A stretch of DNA of 64,000 nt from contig JALQCY010000007.1 in assembly GCA_023241745.1 (NCBI GenBank), positions 66,612 to 130,611 of the forward strand. Direction: 5' to 3'. Made by a program: the position numbers and the translations under genes. This DNA comes from Isoptericola peretonis. Its GTDB lineage: Bacteria > Actinomycetota > Actinomycetes > Actinomycetales > Cellulomonadaceae. Below, piece after piece: positions 34,736 through 43,197 of the stretch; the first letter of the stretch is position 1; the number at the start of each line of letters is the position of its first letter. The notes beneath the pieces are model-generated. The model worked only from the letters and a program-made list of their open reading frames with translations, did not search any database and was not told the origin of the DNA.

Positions 34736-36802
34736 TCATGCCAGCCCCACCGTGAGCACGTGCGCCACCTGCTCGAGCGGATCGAGCCGCACGTACGGGT
34801 GGGCGCCCCACGGGTACGTGGCGCCGGACAGCTCGTCGTGCGCGACGAAGAACGGCTGGTCCTCCACGCCGTCGGGCCGCGTCAGGCCGAGCGCCTCCAG
34901 GTCGAGCAGCACCGTGCACTCCTGCGTGGCCCACGGGTCGAGGTTGAGCACCACCAGCACGACGTCGTCCTGCGTGGCCCCTGGCCGGCCCGCGGCGGGC
35001 AGGTGCTCCGCACGCACCCGCCGGGAGAACGCGACCACCTGGTCGTTCGTGGTCGGGTGCACCGTGAGGTCGCGCAGCTGCTGCAGCGCGGGGTGCGCCC
35101 GGCGAAGCTCGTTGAGCCGCCGCAGCAGCGTCGAGATGCCGATGACGTCGGCCTGCGACCAGTCGCGCGGCTTGTACTCGTACTTCTCGTTGTCGATCTG
35201 CTCCTCGACGCCGGGCCGGGGCACGCTCTCCACCAGCTCGTAGCCGGAGTAGATCCCCCACGTGGGGCTGCCGGTCGCCGCCAGGACGGCGCGGACGGCG
35301 AACCCTGCGACGCCGCCGTGCTGCAGGTACGGGGGCAGGATGTCGTGCGTCGTCGGCCAGAACGACGGCCGCATCACCGAGCCCTGGGGCCCCGACACCT
35401 CCTGGAGGTACTCCTCGACCTCCGCCTTGGTGTTGCGCCACGTGAAGTACGTGTACGACTGGTGGAACCCGATCCGCGCGAGGGTCTGCATCATCGCGGG
35501 CCGGGTGAACGCCTCGGACAGGAAGATCACGTCGGGGCGCTCCGCGTGCACCTGCGTGAGCAGCCACTCCCAGAAGTCCAGCGGCTTGGTGTGCGGGTTG
35601 TCGACGCGGAAGGCCGTGACGCCCCGGTCGATCCACAGCCTCACGATCCGCAGGATCTCCGCCGACAGCCCCTGCGGGTCGCGGTCGAAGTTCAGCGGGT
35701 AGATGTCCTGGTACTTCTTCGGCGGGTTCTCGGCGTACGCGATCGTCCCGTCCGCGCGCACCGTGAACCACTCCGGGTGCTCGGTGACCCACGGGTGGTC
35801 GGGGGAGCACTGCAGCGCCAGGTCGAGGGCCACCTCCAGCCCCTCCGCACGGGCCGCCGCGACGAAGTCCCGGAAGTCCCGCTCGGTGCCCAGCTCGGGG
35901 TGGATCGCGTCGTGACCGCCCTCCGGCGACCCGATCGCGTACGGGCTGCCCGGGTCGCCCGGCTGCGGGTCGAGCGTGTTGTTGCGGCCCTTGCGGAACG
36001 TCGTCCCGATCGGGTGCACCGGGGTCAGGTAGACGACGTCGAACCCCAGCTCCGCGATCGCCGGGAGGCGTTTCGCCGCCGTGGCGAACGTCCCCGAGCG
36101 CCACGTGCCGTGCTTGCGCCGCGTCGCGCCCTCCGAGCGCGGGAACATCTCGTACCAGCTCCCCGCGAGCGCCAGCGGGCGGCTCACGCGCAGGGGGTAC
36201 GCGGCGCTCGCGGTCACCAGGTCGCGCAGCGGCGAGCGTCGCAGCGCGTCCTTGACGGCGGCGGTCATCGCCATCGCGAGGCGGGCCTCCGGGGGCCGGG
36301 TGGTGTCGGTCAGCTCGCGCGCCGCGGCCGCCAGGGTGGCGGCGTCGGCCGGCGTCCGGGTGGCCTGGAGCTCCGGGGCGACGATGCGCTCGAAGAGGCG
36401 CCGCCCTTCGGCCAGGACGAGGTCGACGTCCTGCCCGGCGTCGAACTTGATCACCGCGTCGTGGGCCCACGTGCCGTACGGGTCGGACCAGGCCTCGACG
36501 CGGAACGACCAGTCGTGCGCGCCGTCCGACGGCGCGTCGGGCTGGAGGAACCCGCGGAACCGGTCGAGCCCGGGCGCGACGTCGGTCATCGGGGCGGTCG
36601 AGTGCACCGCGCCGTCCGGGGTGAGCAGGACGGCGGTGGCCGCGACGGCGTCGTGCCCCTCCCGGAAGACGGTCGCCTCGACGGGCACCACCTCGCCCAC
36701 CGACGCCTTCGCCGGCCAGCGCCCTCCCTCGACGACGGGGGAGAGCTCGAGGACGGGGATCCGTCCGATCGGCACGTGCGGCGTGGGCTGCGGAGACGTC
36801 AC
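34736..36802 (-). CDS. glgE: Alpha-1,4-glucan:maltose-1-phosphate maltosyltransferase
   Basis: A 688-residue GH13 enzyme that extends linear alpha-1,4-glucan from maltose 1-phosphate. Motifs include T-A-F-R-V-D-N-P-H-T-K-P with the nucleophile Asp and I-F-L-S-E-A-F-T-R-P with the acid Glu. The segment usually written N-T-P-D-I-L reads T-T-H-D-I-L here, keeping the third catalytic Asp. The N-terminal domain starts with V-P-I-G-R-I-P-V-L-E-L. I chose the GTG at 36802 because TAGCGT lies 7 nt before it; a GTG at 36811 would add three residues but overlaps that hexamer. It is the first gene of glgE-treS-mak. Confidence 0.94.
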   Translation of the reverse strand: MTSPQPTPHVPIGRIPVLELSPVVEGGRWPAKASVGEVVPVEATVFREGHDAVAATAVLLTPDGAVHSTAPMTDVAPGLDRFRGFLQPDAPSDGAHDWSFRVEAWSDPYGTWAHDAVIKFDAGQDVDLVLAEGRRLFERIVAPELQATRTPADAATLAAAARELTDTTRPPEARLAMAMTAAVKDALRRSPLRDLVTASAAYPLRVSRPLALAGSWYEMFPRSEGATRRKHGTWRSGTFATAAKRLPAIAELGFDVVYLTPVHPIGTTFRKGRNNTLDPQPGDPGSPYAIGSPEGGHDAIHPELGTERDFRDFVAAARAEGLEVALDLALQCSPDHPWVTEHPEWFTVRADGTIAYAENPPKKYQDIYPLNFDRDPQGLSAEILRIVRLWIDRGVTAFRVDNPHTKPLDFWEWLLTQVHAERPDVIFLSEAFTRPAMMQTLARIGFHQSYTYFTWRNTKAEVEEYLQEVSGPQGSVMRPSFWPTTHDILPPYLQHGGVAGFAVRAVLAATGSPTWGIYSGYELVESVPRPGVEEQIDNEKYEYKPRDWSQADVIGISTLLRRLNELRRAHPALQQLRDLTVHPTTNDQVVAFSRRVRAEHLPAAGRPGATQDDVVLVVLNLDPWATQECTVLLDLEALGLTRPDGVEDQPFFVAHDELSGATYPWGAHPYVRLDPLEQVAHVLTVGLA

Positions 36803-36809
36803 GGCCTCC

Positions 36810-36815
36810 ACGCTA
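36810..36815 (-). promoter_or_regulatory. Candidate -10 box of a leaderless promoter (glgE)
   Basis: TAGCGT on the minus strand, 7 nt before the GTG at 36802. The same hexamer at the same or nearly the same distance precedes moeA and the kinase-like gene at 61338. Confidence 0.5.
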
Positions 36816-36871
36816 GCCAGCAGGTCAGCTGGGCGCGCGCGGACCCGCCCGGACGACCTCGGTGTCAGGTG

Positions 36872-38587
36872 TCAGGAGTCGGCGGCGAGCGCCCGGCCGG
36901 TGGTGCGGCCGGTGTGCAGGCAGCCGCCGAGGAAGGTGCCCTCGAGGGCGCGGTGGCCGTGCACGCCGCCGCCACCGAACCCGGCAGCCTCGCCCACGGC
37001 CCACAGGCCGTCGAGCACGGAGCCGTCGGCGCGCAGCACCCGGCCGGACGGGTCGCACCACAGCCCGCCGAGGGTCTTGCGGGTCAGCACGGACAGCCGG
37101 ACGGCGAGCAGCGGACCGTCCTTCGGCGTGGTCAGGGGGCGGGGCTTCGCCACCCGGATGACCTTGTCCACGCGGTAGTCGCGGGTGGCGCGCGTGGCCA
37201 CCACCTGCGGGTCCTTGCCGAGGCCGGAGGCCACCTGTGCGTCGCGGGCGGCGACGACGGCCGCCAGCGCGTCGGGGTCGACGTGGCCCTTCGAGCCGGG
37301 CGTCGCCTCGACCAGCGCGTTCATCGTCGCGGCGAGCTCGGCGGGCGTGTCGGCCCACAGGAACTCGGGCGACTCGGCGGCGAACCTCGCGACGGGTCCG
37401 ACGGCGCGCGGCAGCACCCGCTGCGCGAGGAGCTTGACGTCCTTGCCGGTGAGGTCGGGGTTCTGCTCCGACCCGGACAGGGCGAACTCCGACTCCATGA
37501 TCGCCTTGTTGAGCACGAACCAGGAGTGGTCGTCGCCGCGGCGCGTCACGTGCTGCAGCGCGCCGAGCGCGTCGAAGCCGGGGAACAGCGGGGCGGGCAG
37601 GCGGCCGCCGTCGGCGTCCAGCCACAGGGAGGACGGCCCGGGCAGGATGCGGATGCCGTGGTTCGTCCAGACCGGCGAGTGGTTGGCGATGCCCTCCGGG
37701 TAGTGCCACATCCGATCCTCGTGCACGAGCGCGGCGCCGGCGTCGGCGGCGATCCCGAGCATGAGGCCGTCGGTCGAGTCGGGCACGCCGGACAGCATCC
37801 GGGCGGGCAGCGCGCCCGCCTCGGGGTCCCAGTGCGCGCGGGCCAGGTCGTGGTTGGCGCCGATGCCGCCCGTCGCGACGACGACGGCGCCCGCGGCGAT
37901 CTCCTCGGTGCCCACCACGTCGCGGTTCGACGGCGCCCCGCGACCGCCGAACGGCAGGCCGGCGACGGGCTGGTCGGCCAGGACGTCGGCGCGCACTCCC
38001 GTGACGGCGCCGTCGGTGGTGACCAGCTCGGTGACCCGCCGGCGGAAGCGCAGGTCCAGCAGCCCGGCGTCGCGGGCCGCCAGCGCCGCTGCCGCGAACG
38101 GCGCGACGATCGCGGGGCCGGTGCCCCACGTGACGTGGAAGCGGGGCACGGAGTTGCCGTGCTCCACCCTCCCGTCGTCGTGCCCCACCGTGTACCCGCC
38201 GCGCTCGGCCCACTGCACCAGCGGGAACCACCGCACGCCCTTGCCGCGCAGCCACGACCGCATGTCGCCCGCCGCGAACTCGACGAAGCGCCGCGCCCAG
38301 GCGTACCCGTGCCGGTCGGGGCCCTCGCCGTGCTCGGCGCCGGCGGAGAACTGCGCCGACCCCTGCCAGTCCGACCACGCCAGGTCCGGCGAGTCGTGGA
38401 CGCCCATCGCGCGCTGCTCCGGGGATCCCACGAGGAACAGTCCACCGAACGACCACCACGCCTGGCCCCCGAAGGACGCCTCCGGCTCCTGGTCGAGCAG
38501 CACCACACGCTTGCCCGCGGCGGTCAGCTCCGTGGCCGTGACCAGGCCCGACAGGCCACCACCGATGACGACGACGTCAGCATCCAT
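36872..38587 (-). CDS. FAD-binding dehydrogenase (KstD/flavocytochrome c-like flavoprotein)
   Basis: A 571-residue flavoprotein of the FAD_binding_2 family. The dinucleotide-binding motif V-V-V-I-G-G-G-L-S-G-L-V-T-A is at the very N-terminus. A second FAD contact lies near the C-terminus in G-L-W-A-V-G-E-A-A-G-F-G-G-G. The family includes 3-ketosteroid dehydrogenases and fumarate-reductase-like enzymes, but the substrate here is not evident. No steroid genes are nearby. It stands between glgE and glgX, on the same strand, 55 bp from glgX and about 70 bp from glgE. CAGACT lies 6 nt before the ATG, again a leaderless geometry. Confidence 0.82.
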   Translation of the reverse strand: MDADVVVIGGGLSGLVTATELTAAGKRVVLLDQEPEASFGGQAWWSFGGLFLVGSPEQRAMGVHDSPDLAWSDWQGSAQFSAGAEHGEGPDRHGYAWARRFVEFAAGDMRSWLRGKGVRWFPLVQWAERGGYTVGHDDGRVEHGNSVPRFHVTWGTGPAIVAPFAAAALAARDAGLLDLRFRRRVTELVTTDGAVTGVRADVLADQPVAGLPFGGRGAPSNRDVVGTEEIAAGAVVVATGGIGANHDLARAHWDPEAGALPARMLSGVPDSTDGLMLGIAADAGAALVHEDRMWHYPEGIANHSPVWTNHGIRILPGPSSLWLDADGGRLPAPLFPGFDALGALQHVTRRGDDHSWFVLNKAIMESEFALSGSEQNPDLTGKDVKLLAQRVLPRAVGPVARFAAESPEFLWADTPAELAATMNALVEATPGSKGHVDPDALAAVVAARDAQVASGLGKDPQVVATRATRDYRVDKVIRVAKPRPLTTPKDGPLLAVRLSVLTRKTLGGLWCDPSGRVLRADGSVLDGLWAVGEAAGFGGGGVHGHRALEGTFLGGCLHTGRTTGRALAADS

Positions 38588-38641
38588 GCGCGCAGTCTGG
38601 CAGAGGCGAGGTGCCGTGCCCACAGGGGCGGCGCTGCCCTG

Positions 38642-40921
38642 CTACCGATTGAGGAAGACCTCCACGCTCAGCGACTCGAGAGTCACGTCGTCGGCCTCGT
38701 CGTCCGGCGCCTCGGGGCGGTCCCACGACGAGCTCCACACCCGCTCCCACGACCCGCCGCCCGCTGCGGGCGGCAGGGTGATCCCGACGTCGTCGAGCCC
38801 GCCGTTCAGCGCGAGAAGCACGTGGGCGTCGCCGTCGTCGGGCCCCGGCCGCAGCATCTGCACGACGCGGCGCCCGGCCATGTCCCAGGCCTCGCGGTCC
38901 ATGGGGGCGCCGTCGGCGTCGAACCACAGCAGGTCGGGCTCGTCCTCGCCGGGCCGGGGCGTGCCGAGGAAGAACGAGTCCGCGCGCAGGGCCGGGTGCT
39001 CACGGCGCAGCGCGAGCAGGAACCGCGTGGTGTCGAGCAGGTCGCGCGCGGCGTCCTCGAGGTCCCAGTCGATCCACGAGATCTCGTTGTCCTGGGCGTA
39101 GGCGTTGTTGTTGCCGCCCTGCGAGCGCCCCAGCTCGTCGCCGGCCGTGAGCATCGGGGTGCCGGCGGACAGGAGCAGCATGGCCAGCAGGTTGCGCTGG
39201 GAGCGGCGGCGCAGCGGCACGACGGCGGACCACGGCTCGGTGGCGGTGTCGCCGCCCTCCGCGCCGCGGGGCGCGTGCCCCTCGACGCCGTGGTTCCACG
39301 AGAGGTTGTGGTCGGACCCGTCGCGGTTGTCCTCGCCGTTGGCCTCGTTGTGCTTGTGGTCGTAGGCGACCAGGTCGGCGAGCGTGAACCCGTCGTGCGC
39401 GGTGACGTAGTTGACCGACGCGACCGGGCCCCGGACCAGCGGGGGGTCGGAGTGGCCGAACAGGTCCGCCGAGCCCGCGAGCCGCGTCGTGAGCTCCCGC
39501 AGGCCGTGCATGGGCCTCCCGTGCGATCCCTCGCGGGGCGCGTCGAGCCAGAAGCCGCGCACGGCGTCGCGGAAGCGGTCGTTCCACTCGGCGGTGGGCG
39601 GCGGGAAGTTGCCCGTCTGCCAGCCCCCCGGCCCCACGTCCCACGGCTCCGCGACGAGCTTGAGGTTGTTCAGCACCGGGTCGGTCTGCAGGGCCACGAG
39701 GAACGGGTGGTCGGGGGAGAAGCCGTGCTGCGTGCGGCCGAGCGTGACGGCGAGGTCGAAGCGGAAGCCGTCCACGCCCACCACCTCCGCCCAGTAGCGC
39801 AGCGAGTCCAGGGCGAGCTGCACCACCCGGGGGCGGCGGAAGTCGAGGGAGTTCCCGGTGCCGGTGACGTCGGCCAGCGCGGCCGGGGACGCGCCGTCGT
39901 GCAGGTAGTAGCCGGCGTTGTCGAGGCCGCGCCAGCTCACGTGAAGCGCGTCGTCGCCGCCCTCGCACGTGTGGTTGTACACGACGTCGAGCAGCACCTC
40001 GATGCCCGCCTCGTGCAGCAGGTGCACCATGCCGCGCACCTCGTCGAGGACGGCGGCCGGCCCGGCCCCGCGCGCCGACCGCGTGGCGTACGCGGCGTGC
40101 GGGGCGAAGAAGCCCAGCGTCTGGTAGCCCCAGTAGTTCGTGAGCCCGTGCGCCACGAGGCGCGGCTCGTCGGCGAACGCGTGGATCGGCAGCAGCTCGA
40201 GCGTCGTGACGCCGAGCGAGGTGAGGTGCTCGATCATCGCCGGGTGGGCCACGCCCGCATAGGTGCCGCGCAGCTCCGGCGGCACGTCCGGGTGCGTCGC
40301 CGTGAGGCCCTTGACGTGCGCCTCGTAGACCACCGTGTCCGCCCACGGCACCCGCGGGCGGCTGAGCGGCGGCGGGCCCGGGTGGGACGCCACGACGACG
40401 GAGTGCGGCACGTGCGCGAGCGAGTCGCGGTCGTCGGGGGCGCCGTACCGCTCGGCCACCCACCAGCGGCCGTCGGGGGAGTCCGGCTCGTCCGGGCGGC
40501 GCGGCGCGCTCACCGCGCCGAGCGTCTCCGGCCCGTACGTCAGGTCCCCGACCAGCCCGCGCGCGTAGGGGTCGACGAGCAGCTTGGCCGGGTTGTGCCG
40601 CTGGCCGGCCTCCGGGTCCCACGCCCCGTGCACCCGGAACCCGTACCGCTGCCCGGGCCTCACGTGCGGGACGTGCCCGTGCCAGACGCCGTACACCGGA
40701 CCGTCGAGCGGGAACCTCCGCTCGGCGTAGCGGGCCGGGTCGTGGGCGTCGCGGTGCGGCTCGACGACGTCGACGAGGCACAGCTCGACGCCGTCGGCGT
40801 GCGACGCCGCCACCGCCACGTCGATCCCGCCGTCCGGCGTCGGGTGCACGCCCAGGGGCGGCACGTGACTGCGCCTGGCGCTCGGTCGTGTCAGCGGCGT
40901 GACCTTGGGTCGCGACTCCAT
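38642..40921 (-). CDS. glgX: Glycogen debranching enzyme
   Basis: A 759-residue GH13 enzyme that hydrolyses alpha-1,6 branches of glycogen after phosphorylase has shortened the outer chains. An N-terminal CBM48-type domain (G-V-H-P-T-P-D-G-G-I-D-V-A-V) precedes the barrel. Catalytic segments are D-G-F-R-F-D-L-A-V-T-L-G, L-V-A-E-P-W-D-V-G-P-G and V-T-A-H-D-G-F-T-L, and the GlgX hallmark D-H-K-H-N-E-A-N-G-E-D-N-R-D-G is intact. The ATG at 40921 is preferred; a GTG at 40936 is possible. It faces away from etfB. Confidence 0.94.
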   Translation of the reverse strand: MESRPKVTPLTRPSARRSHVPPLGVHPTPDGGIDVAVAASHADGVELCLVDVVEPHRDAHDPARYAERRFPLDGPVYGVWHGHVPHVRPGQRYGFRVHGAWDPEAGQRHNPAKLLVDPYARGLVGDLTYGPETLGAVSAPRRPDEPDSPDGRWWVAERYGAPDDRDSLAHVPHSVVVASHPGPPPLSRPRVPWADTVVYEAHVKGLTATHPDVPPELRGTYAGVAHPAMIEHLTSLGVTTLELLPIHAFADEPRLVAHGLTNYWGYQTLGFFAPHAAYATRSARGAGPAAVLDEVRGMVHLLHEAGIEVLLDVVYNHTCEGGDDALHVSWRGLDNAGYYLHDGASPAALADVTGTGNSLDFRRPRVVQLALDSLRYWAEVVGVDGFRFDLAVTLGRTQHGFSPDHPFLVALQTDPVLNNLKLVAEPWDVGPGGWQTGNFPPPTAEWNDRFRDAVRGFWLDAPREGSHGRPMHGLRELTTRLAGSADLFGHSDPPLVRGPVASVNYVTAHDGFTLADLVAYDHKHNEANGEDNRDGSDHNLSWNHGVEGHAPRGAEGGDTATEPWSAVVPLRRRSQRNLLAMLLLSAGTPMLTAGDELGRSQGGNNNAYAQDNEISWIDWDLEDAARDLLDTTRFLLALRREHPALRADSFFLGTPRPGEDEPDLLWFDADGAPMDREAWDMAGRRVVQMLRPGPDDGDAHVLLALNGGLDDVGITLPPAAGGGSWERVWSSSWDRPEAPDDEADDVTLESLSVEVFLNR

Positions 40922-41009
40922 GGGGACATGGTGCACGGGGCGGCCGGGTCGCGCGCGCGGCGGGCGGCGGCGGGCGCGGACGCGTCGCCGACCGGCTCGG
41001 GGCCGCGGG

Positions 41010-41043
41010 TAGGCTCGGCACGTCGGCCGCAGCGCGTGCGGCC
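41010..41043 (+). promoter_or_regulatory. Candidate etfBA promoter with a leader hairpin
   Basis: TAGGCT (41010-41015) fits a -10 box about 60 nt before the etfB start. Downstream, arms 41025-41031 (GGCCGCA) and 41037-41043 form a 7-bp hairpin in the predicted leader. A clear -35 box was not found. Confidence 0.35.
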
Positions 41044-41076
41044 GGTCGTCACCACCGTGAGCTGGAGGTCGCGCCC

Positions 41077-41883
41077 GTGCGCATCGTCGTCGCCGTGAAG
41101 TACGTGCCGGACATCAACGCGGAACGACGTTTCGTCGACTGTCGTGTCGATCGCGACCCGGGCGTCGGCACCCTCAACGAGCTGGACGAGAACGCCCTCG
41201 AGGCGGCGCTGCGGATCCTCGACGCCCTGCCCGAGGACGAGCGTGCGGCCAGCGAGGTCGTCGCGCTCACGGTCGCTCCGGCGGACGGCGACGTGGCGCT
41301 GCGCAAGTCGTTCCAGATGGGCGTGGACCGGGCCGTCCGGGTCACCGACGACGTGCTGGCCGGGTCCGACTACTTCGGCACCGCGACGGCCCTCGCGGCC
41401 GGCGTGCGGAGGCTGGAGTCCGACGGCGCGCCGGTCGACCTGGTGATCACCGGCATGGCGGCGCTCGACGGCCTCGGCTCCGTGGTTCCCGCGCTCGTCG
41501 GGGCGGAGCTCGGCCGCCCGGCGATCACGCTGGCGAAGAAGGTCGACGTCGCGGACGGCGTCCTCACCGTGGGGCGAGAGACGGACGAGGCGTCCGAGAC
41601 GCTCACCGCGCCGCTGCCCGCCGTCCTGTCCGTCGCGGACACCGCGAACACGCCGCGGATGCCGAACTTCAAGCTGATCATGGCGGCGCGCACCAAGCAG
41701 ATCGAGCAGTGGTCGGCCGCCGACATCGGCATCGACCCCTCCGCCGTCGGTACCGCGGGCGCCCGCACCGAGGCGCTCAGCGCCGCGCCCCGCCCCGCCC
41801 GGGCGGAGGTCGAGCTGGTGGTCGACAAGGGCGAGGGCGGCACCGCCCTGGCCGAGTACCTCATCCGCAACGAGCTGGTCTGA
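41077..41883 (+). CDS. etfB: Electron transfer flavoprotein, beta subunit
   Basis: A 268-residue EtfB. The N-terminus I-V-V-A-V-K-Y-V-P-D and the following N-E-L-D-E-N-A-L-E-A-A-L are typical, as is D-L-V-I-T-G-M-A-A-L-D-G. EtfB binds AMP and pairs with EtfA to carry electrons from flavin dehydrogenases to the quinone pool. GGAGG lies 8 nt before the GTG. No acyl-CoA dehydrogenase or ETF:quinone oxidoreductase gene is in the window, so the electron donor is unknown. Confidence 0.93.
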   Translation: MRIVVAVKYVPDINAERRFVDCRVDRDPGVGTLNELDENALEAALRILDALPEDERAASEVVALTVAPADGDVALRKSFQMGVDRAVRVTDDVLAGSDYFGTATALAAGVRRLESDGAPVDLVITGMAALDGLGSVVPALVGAELGRPAITLAKKVDVADGVLTVGRETDEASETLTAPLPAVLSVADTANTPRMPNFKLIMAARTKQIEQWSAADIGIDPSAVGTAGARTEALSAAPRPARAEVELVVDKGEGGTALAEYLIRNELV

Positions 41884-41894
41884 GAGGACGCGAG

Positions 41895-42902
41895 ATGTCT
41901 GAGCCCACCCGCAACCGCACCGTCCTCGTCCTGCTGGACCCCGCCACCGAGGTCCGCTCCAGCGCCCTGGAGCTGCTGACCATCGCGCGCGGCCTCGGCC
42001 GCGTCGAGGCCGTCACCCTCGAGGCGCCCACCGTCGAGGTGCTCGCCCAGCTCGGCGCGTACGGCGTCGAGACCGTGCACCAGGCCGAGGTGCCGACCGG
42101 CGTGCTCCGCGACGCCGGCGGCGACGGCGCGCTGCACCTGCCCTCCGTCGTCGCCGCGACGCTCGCCTCCGCCGTGCGGCGCACCGACGCCGACGTCGTC
42201 CTCGCGCCCGCCACCTTCGGCGCCAAGGAGGCCGCCGCCCTGGCCGCCCACGCCCTCGGCGCCGGGCTGGTCATCGACGCCGCGGCGGTCGGCGAGGACG
42301 CCGACGGCCGGGTGGTCGCGGGCAAGCGCGTCTTCGCCGGCGCCTGGGACACGCGCTGTGCGGTCACCGCCGACGTCGCGATCCTCACCGTGCGGGCCAA
42401 CGCCGTCGTGCCCGAGCCTGCCGAGGCGCCCGTCGCGACCGAGGTCGACGCCCTGCCCGTCGAGCTCCCGGCCGGCACCGCCGGCGTCGTCGTGACGTCG
42501 CGCGAGGTCAAGGAGCGCACCTCCGGCCGGCCGTCGCTCGAGGAGGCCGCCGTCGTCGTGGCCGGCGGGCGCGGCACCGGCGGGGACTTCGGCGCCGTCG
42601 AGGAGTTCGCCGACGCCGTCGGCGCCGCCGTGGGCGCGTCGCGCGACGCCGTCTTCGAGGGCTGGTTCGACCGGTACATCGGCCAGACCGGCGTGACGAT
42701 CGCCCCGCGCCTGTACGTCGGCGCGGGCATCTCCGGCGCCCCGCACCACCGCGGCGGCATGCAGGCGTCGCAGGTGATCGTGGCCGTGAACTCCGACCCC
42801 GAGGCGCCGATCTTCGAGATCTGCGACTTCGCCGTCGTCGGCGACCTCACCGACGTGCTGCCGCAGGCCGCCGCGGCGATCCGCGCCCACCGCGAGGGCT
42901 GA
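41895..42902 (+). CDS. etfA: Electron transfer flavoprotein, alpha subunit
   Basis: A 335-residue EtfA, the FAD-carrying partner of EtfB. The C-terminal FAD domain (about residues 205-335) has R-P-S-L-E-E-A, G-Q-T-G-V-T-I-A-P, Y-V-G-A-G-I-S-G-A and N-S-D-P-E-A-P-I-F. The segment after G-I-S-G-A reads P-H-H-R-G-G-M, where I-Q-H is more common. It starts 11 bp after etfB with GAGAGGA as ribosome-binding site, so the pair is one operon. It ends 20 bp from the convergent moaD-like gene. Confidence 0.93.
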   Translation: MSEPTRNRTVLVLLDPATEVRSSALELLTIARGLGRVEAVTLEAPTVEVLAQLGAYGVETVHQAEVPTGVLRDAGGDGALHLPSVVAATLASAVRRTDADVVLAPATFGAKEAAALAAHALGAGLVIDAAAVGEDADGRVVAGKRVFAGAWDTRCAVTADVAILTVRANAVVPEPAEAPVATEVDALPVELPAGTAGVVVTSREVKERTSGRPSLEEAAVVVAGGRGTGGDFGAVEEFADAVGAAVGASRDAVFEGWFDRYIGQTGVTIAPRLYVGAGISGAPHHRGGMQASQVIVAVNSDPEAPIFEICDFAVVGDLTDVLPQAAAAIRAHREG

Positions 42903-42922
42903 CGCGCTCGGTTCGTGAGGGG

Positions 42923-43195
42923 TCAGCCGCCCGCGAACGGCGGCAGCAGGTCGAGGGTCGCGCCGTCGGGGACGACGTCGGACGGCGCGGCCCGACGGCC
43001 GTCGAGCAGCACGCTGCAGCGGGCGAGCACGGGTTCGGCGGCGGGGGTCGCCGCGGCGACGCGGCCGACGACGTCGGCGACCGTCGCGCCCGGCGGCACG
43101 GCGATGGTCTCCTCCGCGCGCCCCAGGGCGGCGCGGGCGGCGGCGAAGTAGCGCAGGCCCACCGCCTGCGTCGTGCCGGTCAGCTGGTCCGTCAT
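42923..43195 (-). CDS. MoaD/ThiS-family sulfur carrier protein
   Basis: A 90-residue ubiquitin-fold protein ending in Gly-Gly (L-P-P-F-A-G-G), the tail that is thiocarboxylated to donate sulfur. Next to moaA it is most likely the small subunit of molybdopterin synthase (MoaD). Two in-frame ATGs are present. GGAGG directly abuts the first (43201), leaving no spacing, but lies 6 nt before the second (43195), so the second is chosen. Starting at 43195 it begins 2 bp after the moaA stop. The large subunit gene moaE is not in the window. Confidence 0.88.
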   Translation of the reverse strand: MTDQLTGTTQAVGLRYFAAARAALGRAEETIAVPPGATVADVVGRVAAATPAAEPVLARCSVLLDGRRAAPSDVVPDGATLDLLPPFAGG

Positions 43196-43197
43196 CG

